Assembly: GCA_963383645.1 (NCBI GenBank) | Contig: OY726560.1 | Coordinates: 64,001,058 to 64,065,057 of the forward strand | Direction: 5' to 3' | DNA: 64,000 nt | From: Muscardinus avellanarius | Taxonomy: Eukaryota > Chordata > Mammalia > Rodentia > Gliridae | Shown: piece by piece, positions 46,400-58,021 of the stretch | Position numbering within the stretch: position 1 is the stretch's first letter | Layout of the letters: the number at the start of each line of letters is the position of its first letter | Notes under the pieces: model-generated | What the model was told of the DNA's origin: nothing | Databases searched by the model: none | Seen by the model: the letters and a program-made list of their open reading frames with translations, nothing else | Program-made: the position numbers and the translations under genes

Positions 46400-46475
46400 T
46401 TCATTGCCTGCAAAGCTTAAGATATTTACTATCTGCCCCTTTACAGAAACAGTTTGCAATTCAGCCCTAGATTCG
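46400..46475 (+). mobile_element. hAT-Charlie-like (MER-type) DNA transposon fragment
   Basis: GCCTGCAAAGCTTAAGATAT, TTACTATCTGCCCCTTTACA and GAAACAGTTTGCAATTCAGC match the common mammalian phrase (TTTGCAGGCCTAAAATATTTACTATCTGGCCCTTTACAGAAAAAGTTTGC) seen at the end of ancient hAT-type elements. Exact family not assigned. Confidence 0.5.
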
Positions 46476-48242
46476 TAATGATGGAACATTAAGCATTCAG
46501 TGTTCCAATTTTATGTTGGATGGTAGGTTAAACGTGGTCATTCAGAGTTCATTCTCTTTCAGAAAGAAGCCAGTTTCCTAGAAATATTGCCCATGTGATA
46601 GCACAATAAGACCTGACTGTTGTTTTGGATTTATTTACTCTACAGTGGAAAACCAATCTTATTGTCTGAGGGAGTAATACAGAAGCCTATCCCCATCAGT
46701 ATTCATCAGAGCATTGAAAGAAAGTTTGCCTGTAGCAAAGGTTACTTTCATCTTCTTGCTGAAATCCTATTTAGAAAGGCTTCGTAGCTGGACTTTTTTT
46801 TTAAGTAATAGGGAATATTCAGTTGTTTCTATAGTGCTCTTTCGCTTATTTCATTTCAGATGTATAAGCAGTTTCAAGAACTAATAGTGAGTTATGGGGG
46901 AGGTAGTTGGAAGATTGAATATTATGTATTTTATACTGACTCATAATTTCATTTATGCTTAGTACAGCATGACCACATTTCTAAGAGGTTGCATATATCC
47001 AATGATACTGTGCACGCAAGTGACTTATTAATTTGAGCTATAAAATAATTTTGGACTGTAGTCAAAACCCACGAACTTACTCATTGCTTTCTTCTTTTTT
47101 TTTTTTTTCCTCCTGGAGTGATGAATAACACCTATTTTAATCAGCAAAGAGTGCAAAATTTTAGTTATTAAAAACCTGGCTTTTCCAAACTATGCTTAAA
47201 AAAAGACTTTTAGTGGCTTGTGTAATTTGTACCTCAGGGTAGCTATAGCTCAGTGTTTTACCATAGTTTATCATTCTGACAATAATTCCATGTATCTGAT
47301 GTCATAGGAGACAAAGTAGAAATAGAATCCAAAAGTTTTCTAGACTTCCTAATCATTTTTTAAAATTTTAGACCAGCTTACATCTGCATGTCAGTAATCC
47401 CTTATCTTTTAATTCAGCACTGTAATTATTAATGTCCCCTCTAAATTAAAAGTATTTAGGTAGGAATTTAGTGTTCTTATTGTTCTGTATGTCTCTGTGT
47501 TTGATGTTGACTTGAAGATCACTGGGGAAATATTCTAAAAAATCTTTTTGTTAATAGTTCACACTAATGAATCATAACCAGATACATTATTAAACCACTA
47601 AATTCCATATGTATATAATTGGCTAAATGGATGTGAAAGTTATAGTGGAAAACTGTTGCCTATATAGACTTTTTAAAAGCGACGATCAATGGAATATGGT
47701 TCCCTGGGCCACAGATTTGAGAGCGTTATTTCCCACTGGAGGTCACTTTCACAACCTAAAAAGTATTACCTTCCTCATAAATTCAGATTATGGTGTTGTG
47801 CATGATTTATTACACTATTTAAAACTAAGGAACAGTAACCTTCTCTCCCTTAGCAATATACCTTCAATTAAGTCATGCTTCTCCTCATGTCCAAAATTCC
47901 TTTTTGGACTAACCAGTTGCCAGTTATATTTCAAGTTTTCAGTATTATTATTTTACTTCTGATATTTATTTGGTCTTTTCGCTTTGTTTCTAAGTTGTCA
48001 ATTGTTTGCCTTTTCAGATCACATATTTTTAAAAATACCCTGTAGTTAATTGGCTTTTCTTTGGCATCTTCTGATTGGAGGAATTTGAAGGCACTTTTCA
48101 CCCCTGAAATATTTAGCACAGGTGGAATTAAACTGTAAGGGAAAGGTAGTGATTAAGGAAAAAAAGTCTTCTGTTACTTTTCATCAAGTCACTACTGTTT
48201 GAGAAGAAGTGTCACCGCTCAGCCAAGATTCACACTTGGTTG

Positions 48243-48330
48243 TAGCTGGGGTATAGCTCAGTGGCAGGCCGCATATTTAGCATGCACAAGTTCCTGGGTT
48301 CAATCTGCAGCACAAGGACAAAAAAAGATT
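48243..48330 (+). mobile_element. ID SINE (free)
   Basis: AGCTGGGGTATAGCTCAGTG, GCATATTTAGCATGCACAAG and TTCCTGGGTTCAATCTGCAG with an A-rich tail: an ID element with both internal promoter boxes recognisable. Confidence 0.88.
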
Positions 48331-48370
48331 CATACTTAAATGTCTTACTCTTCAAGATTAATATAGACTA

Positions 48371-48455
48371 ATATATCTTACAGTTAAAGAACTCCGTATC
48401 TTGAAAGAATATATTACAGCAGGGCCAGTCACCAGAAACTCCCTTAAAACCGTTG
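48371..48455 (+). repeat. Unclassified dispersed repeat, copy 2
   Basis: ATATATCTTACAGTTAAAGA, then GTATCTTGAAAGAATATATT, GGGCCAGTCACCAGAAACTC: similar in order and sequence to 46289-46390. Confidence 0.55.
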
Positions 48456-48829
48456 TATAGGTGCAAATTGACTGGTGTTCTCTGGTTCTCCTTCCCTTGC
48501 CTGTGGAGAGAAATCATGATTTTCACATAGGTTCCTGCCATATAAGGTAATGTATGTGAAGAAAATTTCTTATAGGATCAAATAGGGCATTTTTCATCTC
48601 TGATAGACTCTTGTGCCTTGTTTACAATACATTTCTGCATCCTAGACAATTGGGATTCTTACCTGCAGTTTCTTTACTATCTGTTTGGGTGATTCTGTTT
48701 ACTTTGAACTTTGTGGTTTTTCGTTTTGTTTTGTTTTTGTCTTTGAAGCATACGTACTCATAATAAATTTTGTTTTATCTGTTCTGTTTTATTTATTTTT
48801 ATTGGTACATTGTATTTTTATTTTATTTG

Positions 48830-48846
48830 TATATACTTTTTTGTTG
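48830..48846. repeat. Target-site duplication, left copy (composite copy 3)
   Basis: TATATACTTTTTTGTTG matches TATATACTTTTGTTG at 51885-51899 apart from the length of the T run. Confidence 0.75.
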
Positions 48847-49026
48847 TTGTTAAATAAATTTTTATTGGTGCATTGTAGTCATACATCTTACTGGGATAAA
48901 AAACCTGTGGAGATATACACATACACACATCCCCCAATCAGCCCCTACCCAATCCCTAACCCTTCCCTCCTCCTCCCTCCTTCCCATGCTTGGTTTCCTG
49001 ATTAACTTTGATATGTTTTTTTTCCT

Positions 49027-49640
49027 TCCATATATGGTTAAGTTATTTTTGACAAGATTTCCAAGAACATTTGGTGAAGGAAATAATCTTTTCACTAAAT
49101 ATTGTTGAAAAATAATAACTACATGAAAAAGAATAAAATTGGGCCCTTACCTAACACTATATACAAATATTAACTCAAAATAGATAAAAGACCTAAATGT
49201 AAACCTTAAGACTATAAACTTTTAGAAGAAAGCCTGGGTCATAAAACTTCACAGCACTGAAATTGGCAGTGATTTCTTGGATATGATTCCAAAGGCACAG
49301 GCAACAAAAGAATAAACAAACAAACTTCATATAAAATAGAAAAGTATTGTACATCCAAAGACAATGTAAACAGAATTAAAAGTTACTGATAGAATGGGAT
49401 AATATATTTCCAAATGCTGTATCTGAAGGTATATTAATATTCCAAATAGAAATCCTAGAAATTAGCAACAATAAAAGCAAACAATACAATTTAGAAATAG
49501 GTAAAAGACTAAAATAGATAATGAATCTCCAAAGATTTTTATATGACCAATAAACACATGAATATCACTCATCATTATTATAATATAACTAATCATTAAG
49601 GAAATACAAATAAAAACTATAGTGAAATACTACTTCACAT
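49027..49640 (+). mobile_element. Inverted L1 ORF2 3' segment inside composite copy 3
   Basis: The + strand gives CCATATATGGTTAAGTTATT, AACTCAAAATAGATAAAAGA, then TAAGGAAATACAAATAAAAA and TAGTGAAATACTACTTCACA. The last two match the L1 ORF2 end phrase GAGAAATGCAAATCAAAACC / ATGAGATACCATCTCACACC, and they extend further 3' than in copies 1 and 2. Confidence 0.8.
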
Positions 49641-49652
49641 TTGGTAGAATGG

Positions 49653-49853
49653 TTACTTAACATGACTTACCTCGTTCCAGCCCTTTACCTTGAGTTTGTT
49701 ACTATCTTTACTTGTAAAGTGTGTTTCTTGTGAGCAGCAAATGGATGGATTCTGGTTTTTAATCCATTTTGCCACTTTATGTCTTTTTATTGGGGAATTG
49801 AGGCCATTTCCATTCAGTGTGATTATTGAGAGATAACTTTTAATTCCTAACAT
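49653..49853 (-). pseudogene. N-terminal fragment of L1 ORF2 (endonuclease domain start)
   Basis: An ATG at 49853 opens about 65 residues (SYLSIITLNGNGLNSPIKRH, then KVAKWIKNQNPSICCSQETH). This is the start of the L1 apurinic-like endonuclease domain: the TLN-NGLN-IKRH and CQETH-like blocks, with the catalytic Glu of QETH retained. It ends abruptly where the inverted 3' segment begins. Full ORF2p is about 1275 residues, so reverse transcriptase and nearly all endonuclease are gone. Confidence 0.85.
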
Positions 49854-49896
49854 GTTAAGATTTTATTTCTGTTTGAAATACTATTTTATTCTTTGC

Positions 49897-49999
49897 TTAG
49901 TTGTTGTCTGCTGAATGGAAAATCTTGTTTCTCTGGTTCTGGTGTGTATTACCTATTTCTTCTTTGTAGTTAATTTCTTTGAGTATTTACTCTAGTGCT

Positions 50000-50047
<48 letters not shown>

Positions 50048-51052
50048 GTGGTACTGGGGTTCCTGGAAGCCCTTCTCCCTCCGGGCTACACTCCCAGATC
50101 TATTTTTACATTTTTATTTGGAAACAGGGTCTCCTAAGCCAGCGTGTGCGGCTGGCTTCGAACCTGCGCAATCCTCCTGTCTCTGCCTCCCAAGCGCAGG
50201 GATTACACGCGTGCACCACCATGCCCAGCTCTAGTGCTGGTTTTGAAGACATAAATTCCTTTAGTTTCTGCTTGTCATGGAAGCTTCCTATTTCCCCATC
50301 TAATTTGATAGATAGTTTTGCTGGGTAGAAAATTTCTGGCTGGAAGTTGTTTTCTTTCAGAGTTTGAAATATGTTACTCCAAGCCCTTCTGGCTCTCATG
50401 ACTTGGTTTGGGAAGTCTGGAGTGATTCTAATTGGTTTGCCTCAGAATGTCCCTTGGCCTTTTGTTTTTGTTGCCTTTAAGATTTTCTACTTGGCTTTCA
50501 CATTAGTCATTTTGACAATTATGTGGCATGGGGAACCTCTTCTCTGATTCTGTCTAAAGGGAGTTCTATAAGTTTCCTGGACCTGTGTATCGACCTCTTG
50601 CTCTGTGTTTGGAAAATTTTCTGCTATTATTTCTTTGACAAAATTATTGATCCTTTTGGTTTCACTTTCTTTTCCCTCCTCTATTCTAATTATTCTTAGG
50701 TTAGCTCTCTTAAAATGGGCCCATATTTCTTCAATGTCAGATTCCTGCTGTCTGATTTTTTTTAAGTTATAAATTATGCATTCATTTTTGGAGTGATCCT
50801 CTTCTAGGAGCGAGATTCTATTCTCCATGTGGTCTAATTGATTGTTTATAGTTTGAATTGATGCCTTTACTTCAATGATTGCATCTTTATTTATTTCAGA
50901 TTCTCTCTAAATTCTTTTTGAAAGTCCTGTATTATTTCTACAGCTATATTCCTGATTTGATCTTCTGGAGATCTCTGGATTTCTGTGTTATCAGGTTCTG
51001 ATATTATGGGGTTGTGGGCATTCATTGCTCTATTGTTGTTCCTCTTTCCCAT
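49897..51052 (-). pseudogene. L1 ORF1 of composite copy 3, SINE-interrupted
   Basis: The ATG at 51052 (MGKRNNN... context) leads to the coiled coil (50828-50487: MENRISLLEEDHSKNECIIY, IEEIWAHFKRANLRIIRIEE). The CTD (MRARRAWSNIFQTLKENNFQ) is cut by a type B SINE after MSSKPALE. The natural end IFHSADNN and TAA at 49897-49899 is preserved beyond the SINE. Removing the SINE restores a length near 304 codons. A stop near the N-terminal third also disrupts it. Confidence 0.83.
50002..50229 (-). mobile_element. B1-dID SINE, type B, inside composite copy 3 ORF1
   Basis: A T run of about 45, then GGTGGTACTGGGGTTCCTGG to CACCATGCCCAGC. It is flanked by TCTAGTGCTGGTTTT at 49991 and 50230, a clean target-site duplication. 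The long homopolymer tail implies a recent insertion. Confidence 0.95.
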
Positions 51053-51884
51053 GATTTCAGAAGTTTGTGCCTTCTCTGGGTTCTTCCTCAGGTCACCACG
51101 ACTTCACTTAGGGTGCTCTGGATCTCAAGTTTGTGGTAATCTCAGCTGCCACTACTCCTTTACTGGGTTGTATCGTAAAGTCTCAGACCCAGGGAGTTAA
51201 TTGAGGCTGCGCAAGACTGTGGGGGTGCCGAGCTGGGTGTTTTCCCACGGTGAGCTGCGACTAAGGTGTGGTATCTTTGCCACCACTACTCCTTCACTGA
51301 GCTGCACTGCACAATCTCAGACCCAGGGAGATTATCAAAGCTGCACAAGTGCCTGGGGATTTCTCTGCTGCAATTTCACTTATGGTTATTGTGTGCGCTG
51401 ATCTGGAGTTGTTGTGGATGTGGTTAACTTGCTGCCGCTGTTGTCAATATGACGCCACTGCCACACCCTCGGCTGTGAGGCTGGGCTATTTCTTTTCTGG
51501 TTCTGAGCTTCGTTCTGAGCCCTGGAAGGCGTGATGAGCTTGGCCACTGGGAGTTTTAGACGTTCATTGCGCTGAAAGAACTGCTGAATTACACCCAAAT
51601 GATCCGCAGCTGCTCACTTCAGCTCCTTGTTTATCTTTCCTTTCTGGAGCCTGGTGCTATGAGGCATGATGGCGCTGGTGCAGCTCCGCAATGTGGGCTG
51701 GTTTCTTTTCTGGTATGGTTATTCTTCTAGTCTTCTTTTTCTCTGTCCCTTGTGTTTACATTTTTTATTTCTCTCTGATAGTGTAATCTGGCTATGAAAA
51801 GTGCTGATTTTGTGGCAATAGAGATCAAGTGTTAGCCAGACTTGTAAACACTGCTTTTCTTGGTTGCCATCTTCCCACTATTTT
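51053..51884 (-). promoter_or_regulatory. L1 5'UTR of composite copy 3
   Basis: The minus strand starts GGGAAGATGGCAACCAAGAA. The YY1-like core AAGATGGC is kept but its CpG is lost (AAGATGGCA, complement at 51865-51873). It shares the same blocks as the 5'UTRs of copies 1 and 2. Confidence 0.6.
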
Positions 51885-51899
51885 TATATACTTTTGTTG
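51885..51899. repeat. Target-site duplication, right copy (composite copy 3)
   Basis: TATATACTTTTGTTG beside the 5' end of the minus-strand element. Confidence 0.75.
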
Positions 51900-52020
51900 G
51901 TATATGGTAGCCTCACATCATAGTGTACTTCAAAGTGATAGGGACATACATGCACATACACTTGCTGAGCTTCCCACAGCTCCTTTCCCTTTTCTTCCTT
52001 TTTGCCAGGCATGATATTAA
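51900..52020 (-). mobile_element. Possible older L1 tail that hosted composite copy 3
   Basis: GTATATGGTAGCCTCACATC and AAGTGATAGGGACATACATG resemble the 3' tail of the composite elements (GTAGTCATACATC...GGGATAAAA...). The matching start TTATTGGTACATTGTA lies at 48800, across the insertion. Confidence 0.4.
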
Positions 52021-53550
52021 GATTAGCTTGGTAATTTCACATATGTGCTCGCCTTATTGTGTAGGTGCTTTTGTGTTGCATGATCTTGTGCTGCTGACCT
52101 GACGCTTGACATTGGCTTCTGACTTTCTGCTGTTCTTCTCTGCATCTGACATTTTAGAAGCCCATTCTCATATTGCTCCTCAAATCCAAAATTACCAAAG
52201 GTGGACAGAGCTCCGTTTTATAAATATTACATTCTACAGCCCTTATAAATTTGAGAATAACATTCAACTTGCTGACAAAACTGGTATTTTGTGTGTCCTC
52301 CGATCACTGTACCAATTGTTAAAATATTCAGATACTTTTCTACCACTTGGAAAATAGCTGCCACCTAATTTTTCACCCGTGGACTTCATGGCCTGGTATC
52401 CCAGATCTCTGGGACCTCTCCCACACTCAAGAAACCATTGGGTCATTGCTTGCTCAGTAGTTGTCAGGCTTTCATTTGTTTTCCAGTTTTATTGGTTGAT
52501 TTATCTGCCATGCCTGACATTTTTTAAATCACCTCTGCTTTCAGAGATACATGTAAGATTTAAGTTCTTGAAGAAAAAAAAATAACCCAAGACTGATCAT
52601 TTTCAAAGGTTTTTAAAAATTTTCTTTGGGAATCAAAAAATATTTTGGTTTGTTAATTTAGCAGTCATGCATTAAGCATGACTTAGAAAGTTATTTTCTA
52701 TTATTAATATATATTTCTAATCTTTTTCTATAGAAAAATATTTTCTATTATATAAATAAAGGCCTTAAATTGAGTGTAATTAAAAGTGGGGCATGTAGTA
52801 CATGAGAACTCTATAATTCCTGCTCAAGTTTTACTGTGAGCTTAAAATGGCTCTAAAAATACAGTCTTAAAAAGAAAAAAAGTTGCAATAAATAACAAAA
52901 TAAACAAAACACATATAAAAAATAGAGGGCCAGTTGCAAGTCAATGTAATTTTGTGCTGTATGTGGTTTAAAATCTATAAATTTATAACTGCTGAAAGGC
53001 TATGGAGTAATCAGAGTAATTAAGAGCATGAGAATTCATTTGATTAGGCTTCTTTTAGAAGTCAATGGACCAAAAATTGAAAGATAAATTATAAGAATAT
53101 TCCATGTAGGGAAACTACATGAGAAAAGATAGAAACATGGAAGTTGGCAAAGAATATGAAGGGAAAGGAAAACTTAGCTTGGTGGGTGCTCCTGTAATAA
53201 ATGATGTTTCATGAGATCAAGGCAGTTGAATATATTCTTGAAGGCGAGGCTCAACACTATGAAATTTATGTTCTTTGCAGCAAAGGGTTGTTCTTCAGCC
53301 AGTAGTGAGGGATATGATTATGATGGTGACTGTAATCAACCTGGCAGCCAGATACAGGACTGACTCTGATGAGGAGAAAGGCTGGTATCCTAGTTGTTCT
53401 GGAATGAGTACTTACTACCTTGATGGGTGTAACCCTAAAAGTGGCGAGAAAAGCAGCGAATTGTCCAGAGAGACATTGCAGAGAAAGAGTCAGCAGGCTT
53501 TGGTAACCAGCAGAGTACAGAAGAATAAAAATAGCAATTAAAAATAGGTC

Positions 53551-53765
53551 TGGAGCCGGACGTGGTGGTGCACGCTTGTAATCCCTGCGCTTGGGAGGCG
53601 GAGTCAGGAGGATCGCGCAGGTTCGAAGCCAGCCACGCTGGCTTAAGAGACCCTGTTTCCAAAAATAAAAAAAAGGTAAGTCTGGGAGTGTAGCCCGGAG
53701 GTAGAAGGGCTTCCAGGAACCCCAGTACCACCAAAAAAGAAAAAAGAAAGAAAAAAAAAGCTCTG
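53551..53765 (+). mobile_element. B1-dID SINE, type B
   Basis: GAGCCGGACGTGGTGGTGCA to CCAGGAACCCCAGTACCACC with an A/G-rich tail. CpGs are preserved (GGATCGCGCAGGTTCGAAGC). Confidence 0.93.
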
Positions 53766-55465
53766 GAAAGGAAAGAAATAGCTCCAAAGGAATGGAATAC
53801 TACTGAAAGGAGGGGGGGGGGAGAGGGAGGGAGGGATGTTTTCCAGAAAGCAACAATAAAACTGGACAGAATTGTCAAAACCAGCAAAGTTAGGAGTCTG
53901 GAAAGTGAGAAAAGGTATTCAGAAAAGCGTGCATCTTCAGTGCTCCTTATCAGAGATGCTCTTATCCTCCACCTCCAGGCTCAGCATTGTAGTTCTTCAA
54001 GGTCAGGGAGAGCCATGAAAACCATCATTTTTGCTAAAGAAGTGCCCTTCTTTGATGTGAAGTGGAGTGCAAAAAGACCTGTGCCCACCAGCCTTATGAC
54101 TAACAGTAGACATTTTAATGGCAAACAAGCCAGAAGAATAAGCTTGAAGCTTGCTGAAACTGAGGTTACAGTCATGATTGGGGCCAACAGTGGACCAGTA
54201 GACTAGCCAGAAACTTATCAGGGAAATTTGAGAAATGGCTCAGTGATAGGGGGGAACTTTGATAAACCCACCCCATGTTCCAAGCTGACCAAAAGGCATC
54301 ATATACATACAGGAGAGATCAGAGAGGACTCAAACTAGGCACTCTGAAAGACTGTGAAATTCTACACATATGCAAAGGAGATGTAGGATGGTCTGGGGAA
54401 ATTAAATGCTAGCACAGACTTGAAAACTACCTGAGCACTTAATTTGGACCTCATCCCAAATAGATCCACTGGCAGAGGGAAGCTTTACTGGCTTGGAGTG
54501 TTTGAGCACAACCACTGAACAATCATTGGCTGACAACTAATCTATGCAGTTGCAGAAGTGACCCCTAGAAAGCCAGGCTTAAAAATAAAAATTAAAAAAT
54601 TAAAAATAAAAAAGTTTTCAAAAAACCAAGTACAGTTTAAAAGAGCCATATACTACGGGGGAGATGTATTCCATAGATTTAGTCCAGGAAAATTAATAAA
54701 CAAGAAAATCAACAAGAACAACCCCAAGAAGAAAACATTAAAATCCAGAGTTACAATATAGTGTATCCAAAATTTTAATTTCTAACAAAAATTGCAAGAT
54801 ATATAAAGAAAGAAGGGTTGGCTAATAGAGGAAAAGAAGCAGTCAGTGGAAACTGTTTTTGAATTGGCCTGATGTTGGACTCAGCAGGCAAAATATCAAA
54901 GCAGTTGTAATAAACATATTCAGGAATTAAAGCAAACCATGCTTAAAAAAATTAAAGTATGACCACAGTGACACAACAAATAGGGATTCTCAGTACAGAC
55001 ATAAACGTTATTTAAAAAATCAGATGGGAAATCTGAAGTTGAAAAATACAGTAGCTGAAATGAAAAATCCACTAGAGTGATATGATAGCAGATTCAGGAT
55101 GGCAGAAGAAAGAACCCATGGGCTTCAGGATAGATTGAAAGAAATTATACAGTTGGAATAATAGAGAAAAAAGAATTTACAAAGTGAATAGAACCTCAGA
55201 AATCATTGGACAATATCAAACAACATATAAGAAGGGTGAAACATTATTATTAAGGTTGGTTTAATATCTGAAAATCAATAACTGTATAAACTATATTTAT
55301 AAGGAGATAATCCCCATGATGATTTCAGTAGATACAGAAAAAGCACTGGCAAAATCTAACTTATTTCTTATTAAAAGCTCTGAGCACTTCTTTAATTTGG
55401 TTACAAGAATCTTTAAAAACAAAAACATACCAAAAATCAACCTACAGCTAATGCCTTTTTTAAAT

Positions 55466-55578
55466 TGTGGTACTGGGAATTGGCCATGGAGTTGCTGAGG
55501 CTGGCCTCAAACCTGAAATCCTCATGTCTCAGCCTCCCAAGTACTGGAATTAGTGTGTGCCACCACACCTGGCTTAGG
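55466..55578 (-). mobile_element. B1-dID SINE fragment
   Basis: TGTGGTACTGGGAATTGGCC joins directly to the B1 half (GGAGTTGCTGAGGCTGGCCT) ending CACCACACCTGGCT. The middle is deleted. Confidence 0.8.
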
Positions 55579-55604
55579 CCACATGATGAATTTTGTTATT
55601 GTTG

Positions 55605-55815
55605 TTTTGGTAGTATGGGGAATTGAGCCCAGGGGCATTCTACCTTTAAGCTCTATACCTATCCCTTTTTTAATTTTATTTTTGTTTTGAAACAGGTTCT
55701 CACCAAGTTCCAGAAGGCTTTGCTTAAGTTGCTGAAGCAGGCTTTAAACCTGCAATTCTCCTGTTTCAGCCTCCCAAGCACTGGAATTACAGGTGTGCAC
55801 CACCGCACTTGACTT
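55605..55815 (-). mobile_element. B1-dID SINE, type A
   Basis: TTTGGTAGTATGGGGAATTG through CTCCTGTTTCAGCCTCCCAA to CACCGCACTTGACTT. Moderately diverged. Confidence 0.85.
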
Positions 55816-56046
55816 TAATGTTGTCTTAATGGAGAAAAACTGAATGCCTCACTCCCTTAGATTGAGAACAAAGCCAGGATGTCTGCTGTCACTTCTGTAA
55901 AACACTGTACTAGCCAGTGTGCTTATAGCAAAAGAAAGAAGGTGGAGGAGGACAAGGAGAGAGAAAAAAAAAAGGAGAAAGGCTGAAGTTTGGAAGGATG
56001 AAGCATATTTGTAGATGGCATGATCCTGTATGTAGGAAATTCTAAA

Positions 56047-56091
56047 ACACACACACACACTCACACTCACACTCACACACACACACACACT
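56047..56091. repeat. (AC)n / (ACTC)n microsatellite
   Basis: AC units interrupted by TCACAC units, within the ancient L1. Confidence 0.93.
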
Positions 56092-57555
56092 CAACCTATT
56101 AGAATGAACGGGTTTAGTAAAGTTAAAGACAAGTACAGCCTACAGCTCAATAAATAAAAATCAAGTGTTTCTATATATTAGAAATAAATAATCTAAAAGT
56201 GAAATTAAGACTATTTTGCTCATAATAGCATAAAAAAGAATAAAACACTTAGGAATTTAAAAAGGACAAGATGTACATGAAAAACTGTAAAACATTGCTG
56301 AGAGAAATTAAAGATCTAAATAGGCTGAAGTCATTTAATGTTCGTGGATTAAAAGATTTCTTACTGTTGATAGTTTCTTCCATCTGGTATACAGATTTAA
56401 TACAGAACCTAACAAAAACCCTGCAGGCTTTTTTTGAGTAGAATTTGACAAGCTGGTCTTAAAATTTAAGTGGAAATGTGAAGAGCTCAGAATAGCTAAA
56501 ACAAGTTTGAAAAATAAGAACAAAATTGGAAGACTTATACTACTCAACTTCAAATCTTACTAAAAAGCTATACTACTCTAGTTAGTGGCATGAGGATAGA
56601 CATGTAGGTCATTGGGGCAAAATGGAGAGTCTGAAAATGAACCTTTTAGTCAATTTTCAAAAAAAGTGCCAAGGAAATTAACTGGAGAAAGAACAGTCTT
56701 TTCAATAAATGGCACTGGGAAAATTAAATAAAAGATGGAATCAGACCCTTGCTTCATGCCACATGCAAAAACTCAAAATAGACAATAGATTTAAGTGTAA
56801 AAGCTAAAACTGTAAAACTTTGGGAAGAAACAGGAGAAATTTTCATGACCTTGGGTTAGGCAGAGTTTTCAGATACAATAAAAGCATTATCTGAAAAAGA
56901 AAAAAAACTTTTGTACTTCAAAGGCACCATTAGGAAGGTGAAAAGCCACTGATTAGAAGTAAATATTTTCAGATTATATATTCACTAAATAAATTTTGTC
57001 TGGGACATATTAAGGACTCTTATAACTTGATAATGAGGCAACTCAATTAAAATGGATATGAATAGACAATTCCCAAAGAATATATACACTTGGCTAGACA
57101 GCACCTGAGAAGACAGTGTCACAGACATCATTTCACAGCCACCAAGATGGCTATACTTAAAAGCAGATAATTGCAAATGTGTGTGAGGATAGAAAGTAGA
57201 AACTTCATGGATTGCTGGTGAGAATGGACAACTGCTTTGGAAAACAGTCTGACAGTTTCTTAAGAAGCTAAATACACATTTACCATCGAATCCAACAATT
57301 CTATCCTTCTATATCTACCCAAGAAAAATTAATACATGTTTACACAAAGGCTTATATGTGAATATTAATAGCATTATAATAGCTAAAATCTGGAAACTAT
57401 CCAAATGCTGACCAGATGGTGAGTGAATAAACAAAATGTGGTAGATCCATACAATGGCAAACAATTGAGCAATAAAGAGAATGAAATACTGAACTACTAT
57501 GAACTACATCTATGTTACAACTTGGTGAACCAAAAAACATGCTATATGAAAACAC

Positions 57556-57772
57556 CAGCCGGGTGTGATGGCGCACATTTGTAATCCCAGTACTTGGGAG
57601 GCTGAGACAGGAGGATCCAGGTTCTTAGACAGCCTCAGCTACTTAGTGAGGCCTTTGCAACTCAGTGAGACCATGTTTCAAAATAAAGAATCAAAAATAG
57701 GGCTGGGGGTGTTGCTCAGAGGTAGGATGCCACTGGGTTCCATCCCCAGTACTGGAAAAAAAAACAAAAACC
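57556..57772 (+). mobile_element. B1-dID SINE, type A, in ancient L1
   Basis: CAGCCGGGTGTGATGGCGCA to TCCATCCCCAGTACTGGAAA. The L1 phrase GAAAACACCA...CACAAGGGACCACACACTGT continues across it. Confidence 0.9.
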
Positions 57773-58021
57773 CACAAGGGACCACACACTGTATAATTCT
57801 ATTTATATAAAATTTCTAGAAAAGGCAAATTATCTATAGAGACAGAGAACAGATCAGTGTTTGTCTCAGGCTGTGAGTGAGAGCAGGAAAATTTTCCATG
57901 GTGATGGAAATCTCCTAAGACTAAATTGTGGTGATAATTGCACAGTTTTCTAAAAATATTCACAATATATGAACTTTAGGGTATATACATTATGCCTGAA
58001 CAAAGCTGTTTAAAAATAGTT

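Larger units (their letters stand above)
48847..51884 (-). mobile_element. Composite L1-derived element with inverted ORF2 segment, copy 3
   Basis: Minus-strand order: 5'UTR 51884-51053; ORF1 51052-49897 (split by a type B SINE); the first ~65 codons of ORF2 (49853-49653); the inverted ORF2 3' segment (49640-49027 on the opposite strand); then directly the polypurine/AATAAA tail (about 48990-48847). It keeps ORF2-start sequence lost from copies 1 and 2, but lacks the ~450-bp linker they have between the inverted segment and the tail. It is thus a sister form of the same chimera. The target duplication brackets the whole unit. Confidence 0.85.
53770..58020 (+). mobile_element. Ancient L1M element, sense, SINE-interrupted
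   Basis: Diffuse left edge. ORF1-like sequence lies at 54600-55200. RT-like sequence at 55240-55460 (GTTGGTTTAATATCTGAAAA, ATGATTTCAGTAGATACAGA) matches the ORF2 phrase before the catalytic core. ORF2 C-terminal blocks at 56400-57300 follow (CAATAAATGGCACTGGGAAA, ATTGCTGGTGAGAATGGACA). The 3'UTR reaches about 58015 (GTGGTGATAATTGCACAGTT). Many stops. Four SINEs and an (AC)n run interrupt it or adjoin it. Confidence 0.8.

Noticed and set aside
47627..47962. 111-residue open frame
   Set aside because: No domain similarity and intronic AT-rich composition. Treated as chance.
53266..53541. Exon-like block: CTTTGCAG before 53280 and an 88-residue open frame (STYYLDGCNPKSGEKSSELS)
   Set aside because: No protein family recognised, no convincing donor in frame, and it joins an ancient L1 region. 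Probably chance openness or an unrecognised old repeat.
53266..53887. 173- and 150-residue minus-strand open frames
   Set aside because: Both run through an antisense reading of a type B SINE (FWWYWGSWKPFYLRATLPDL), which is open in many copies here.
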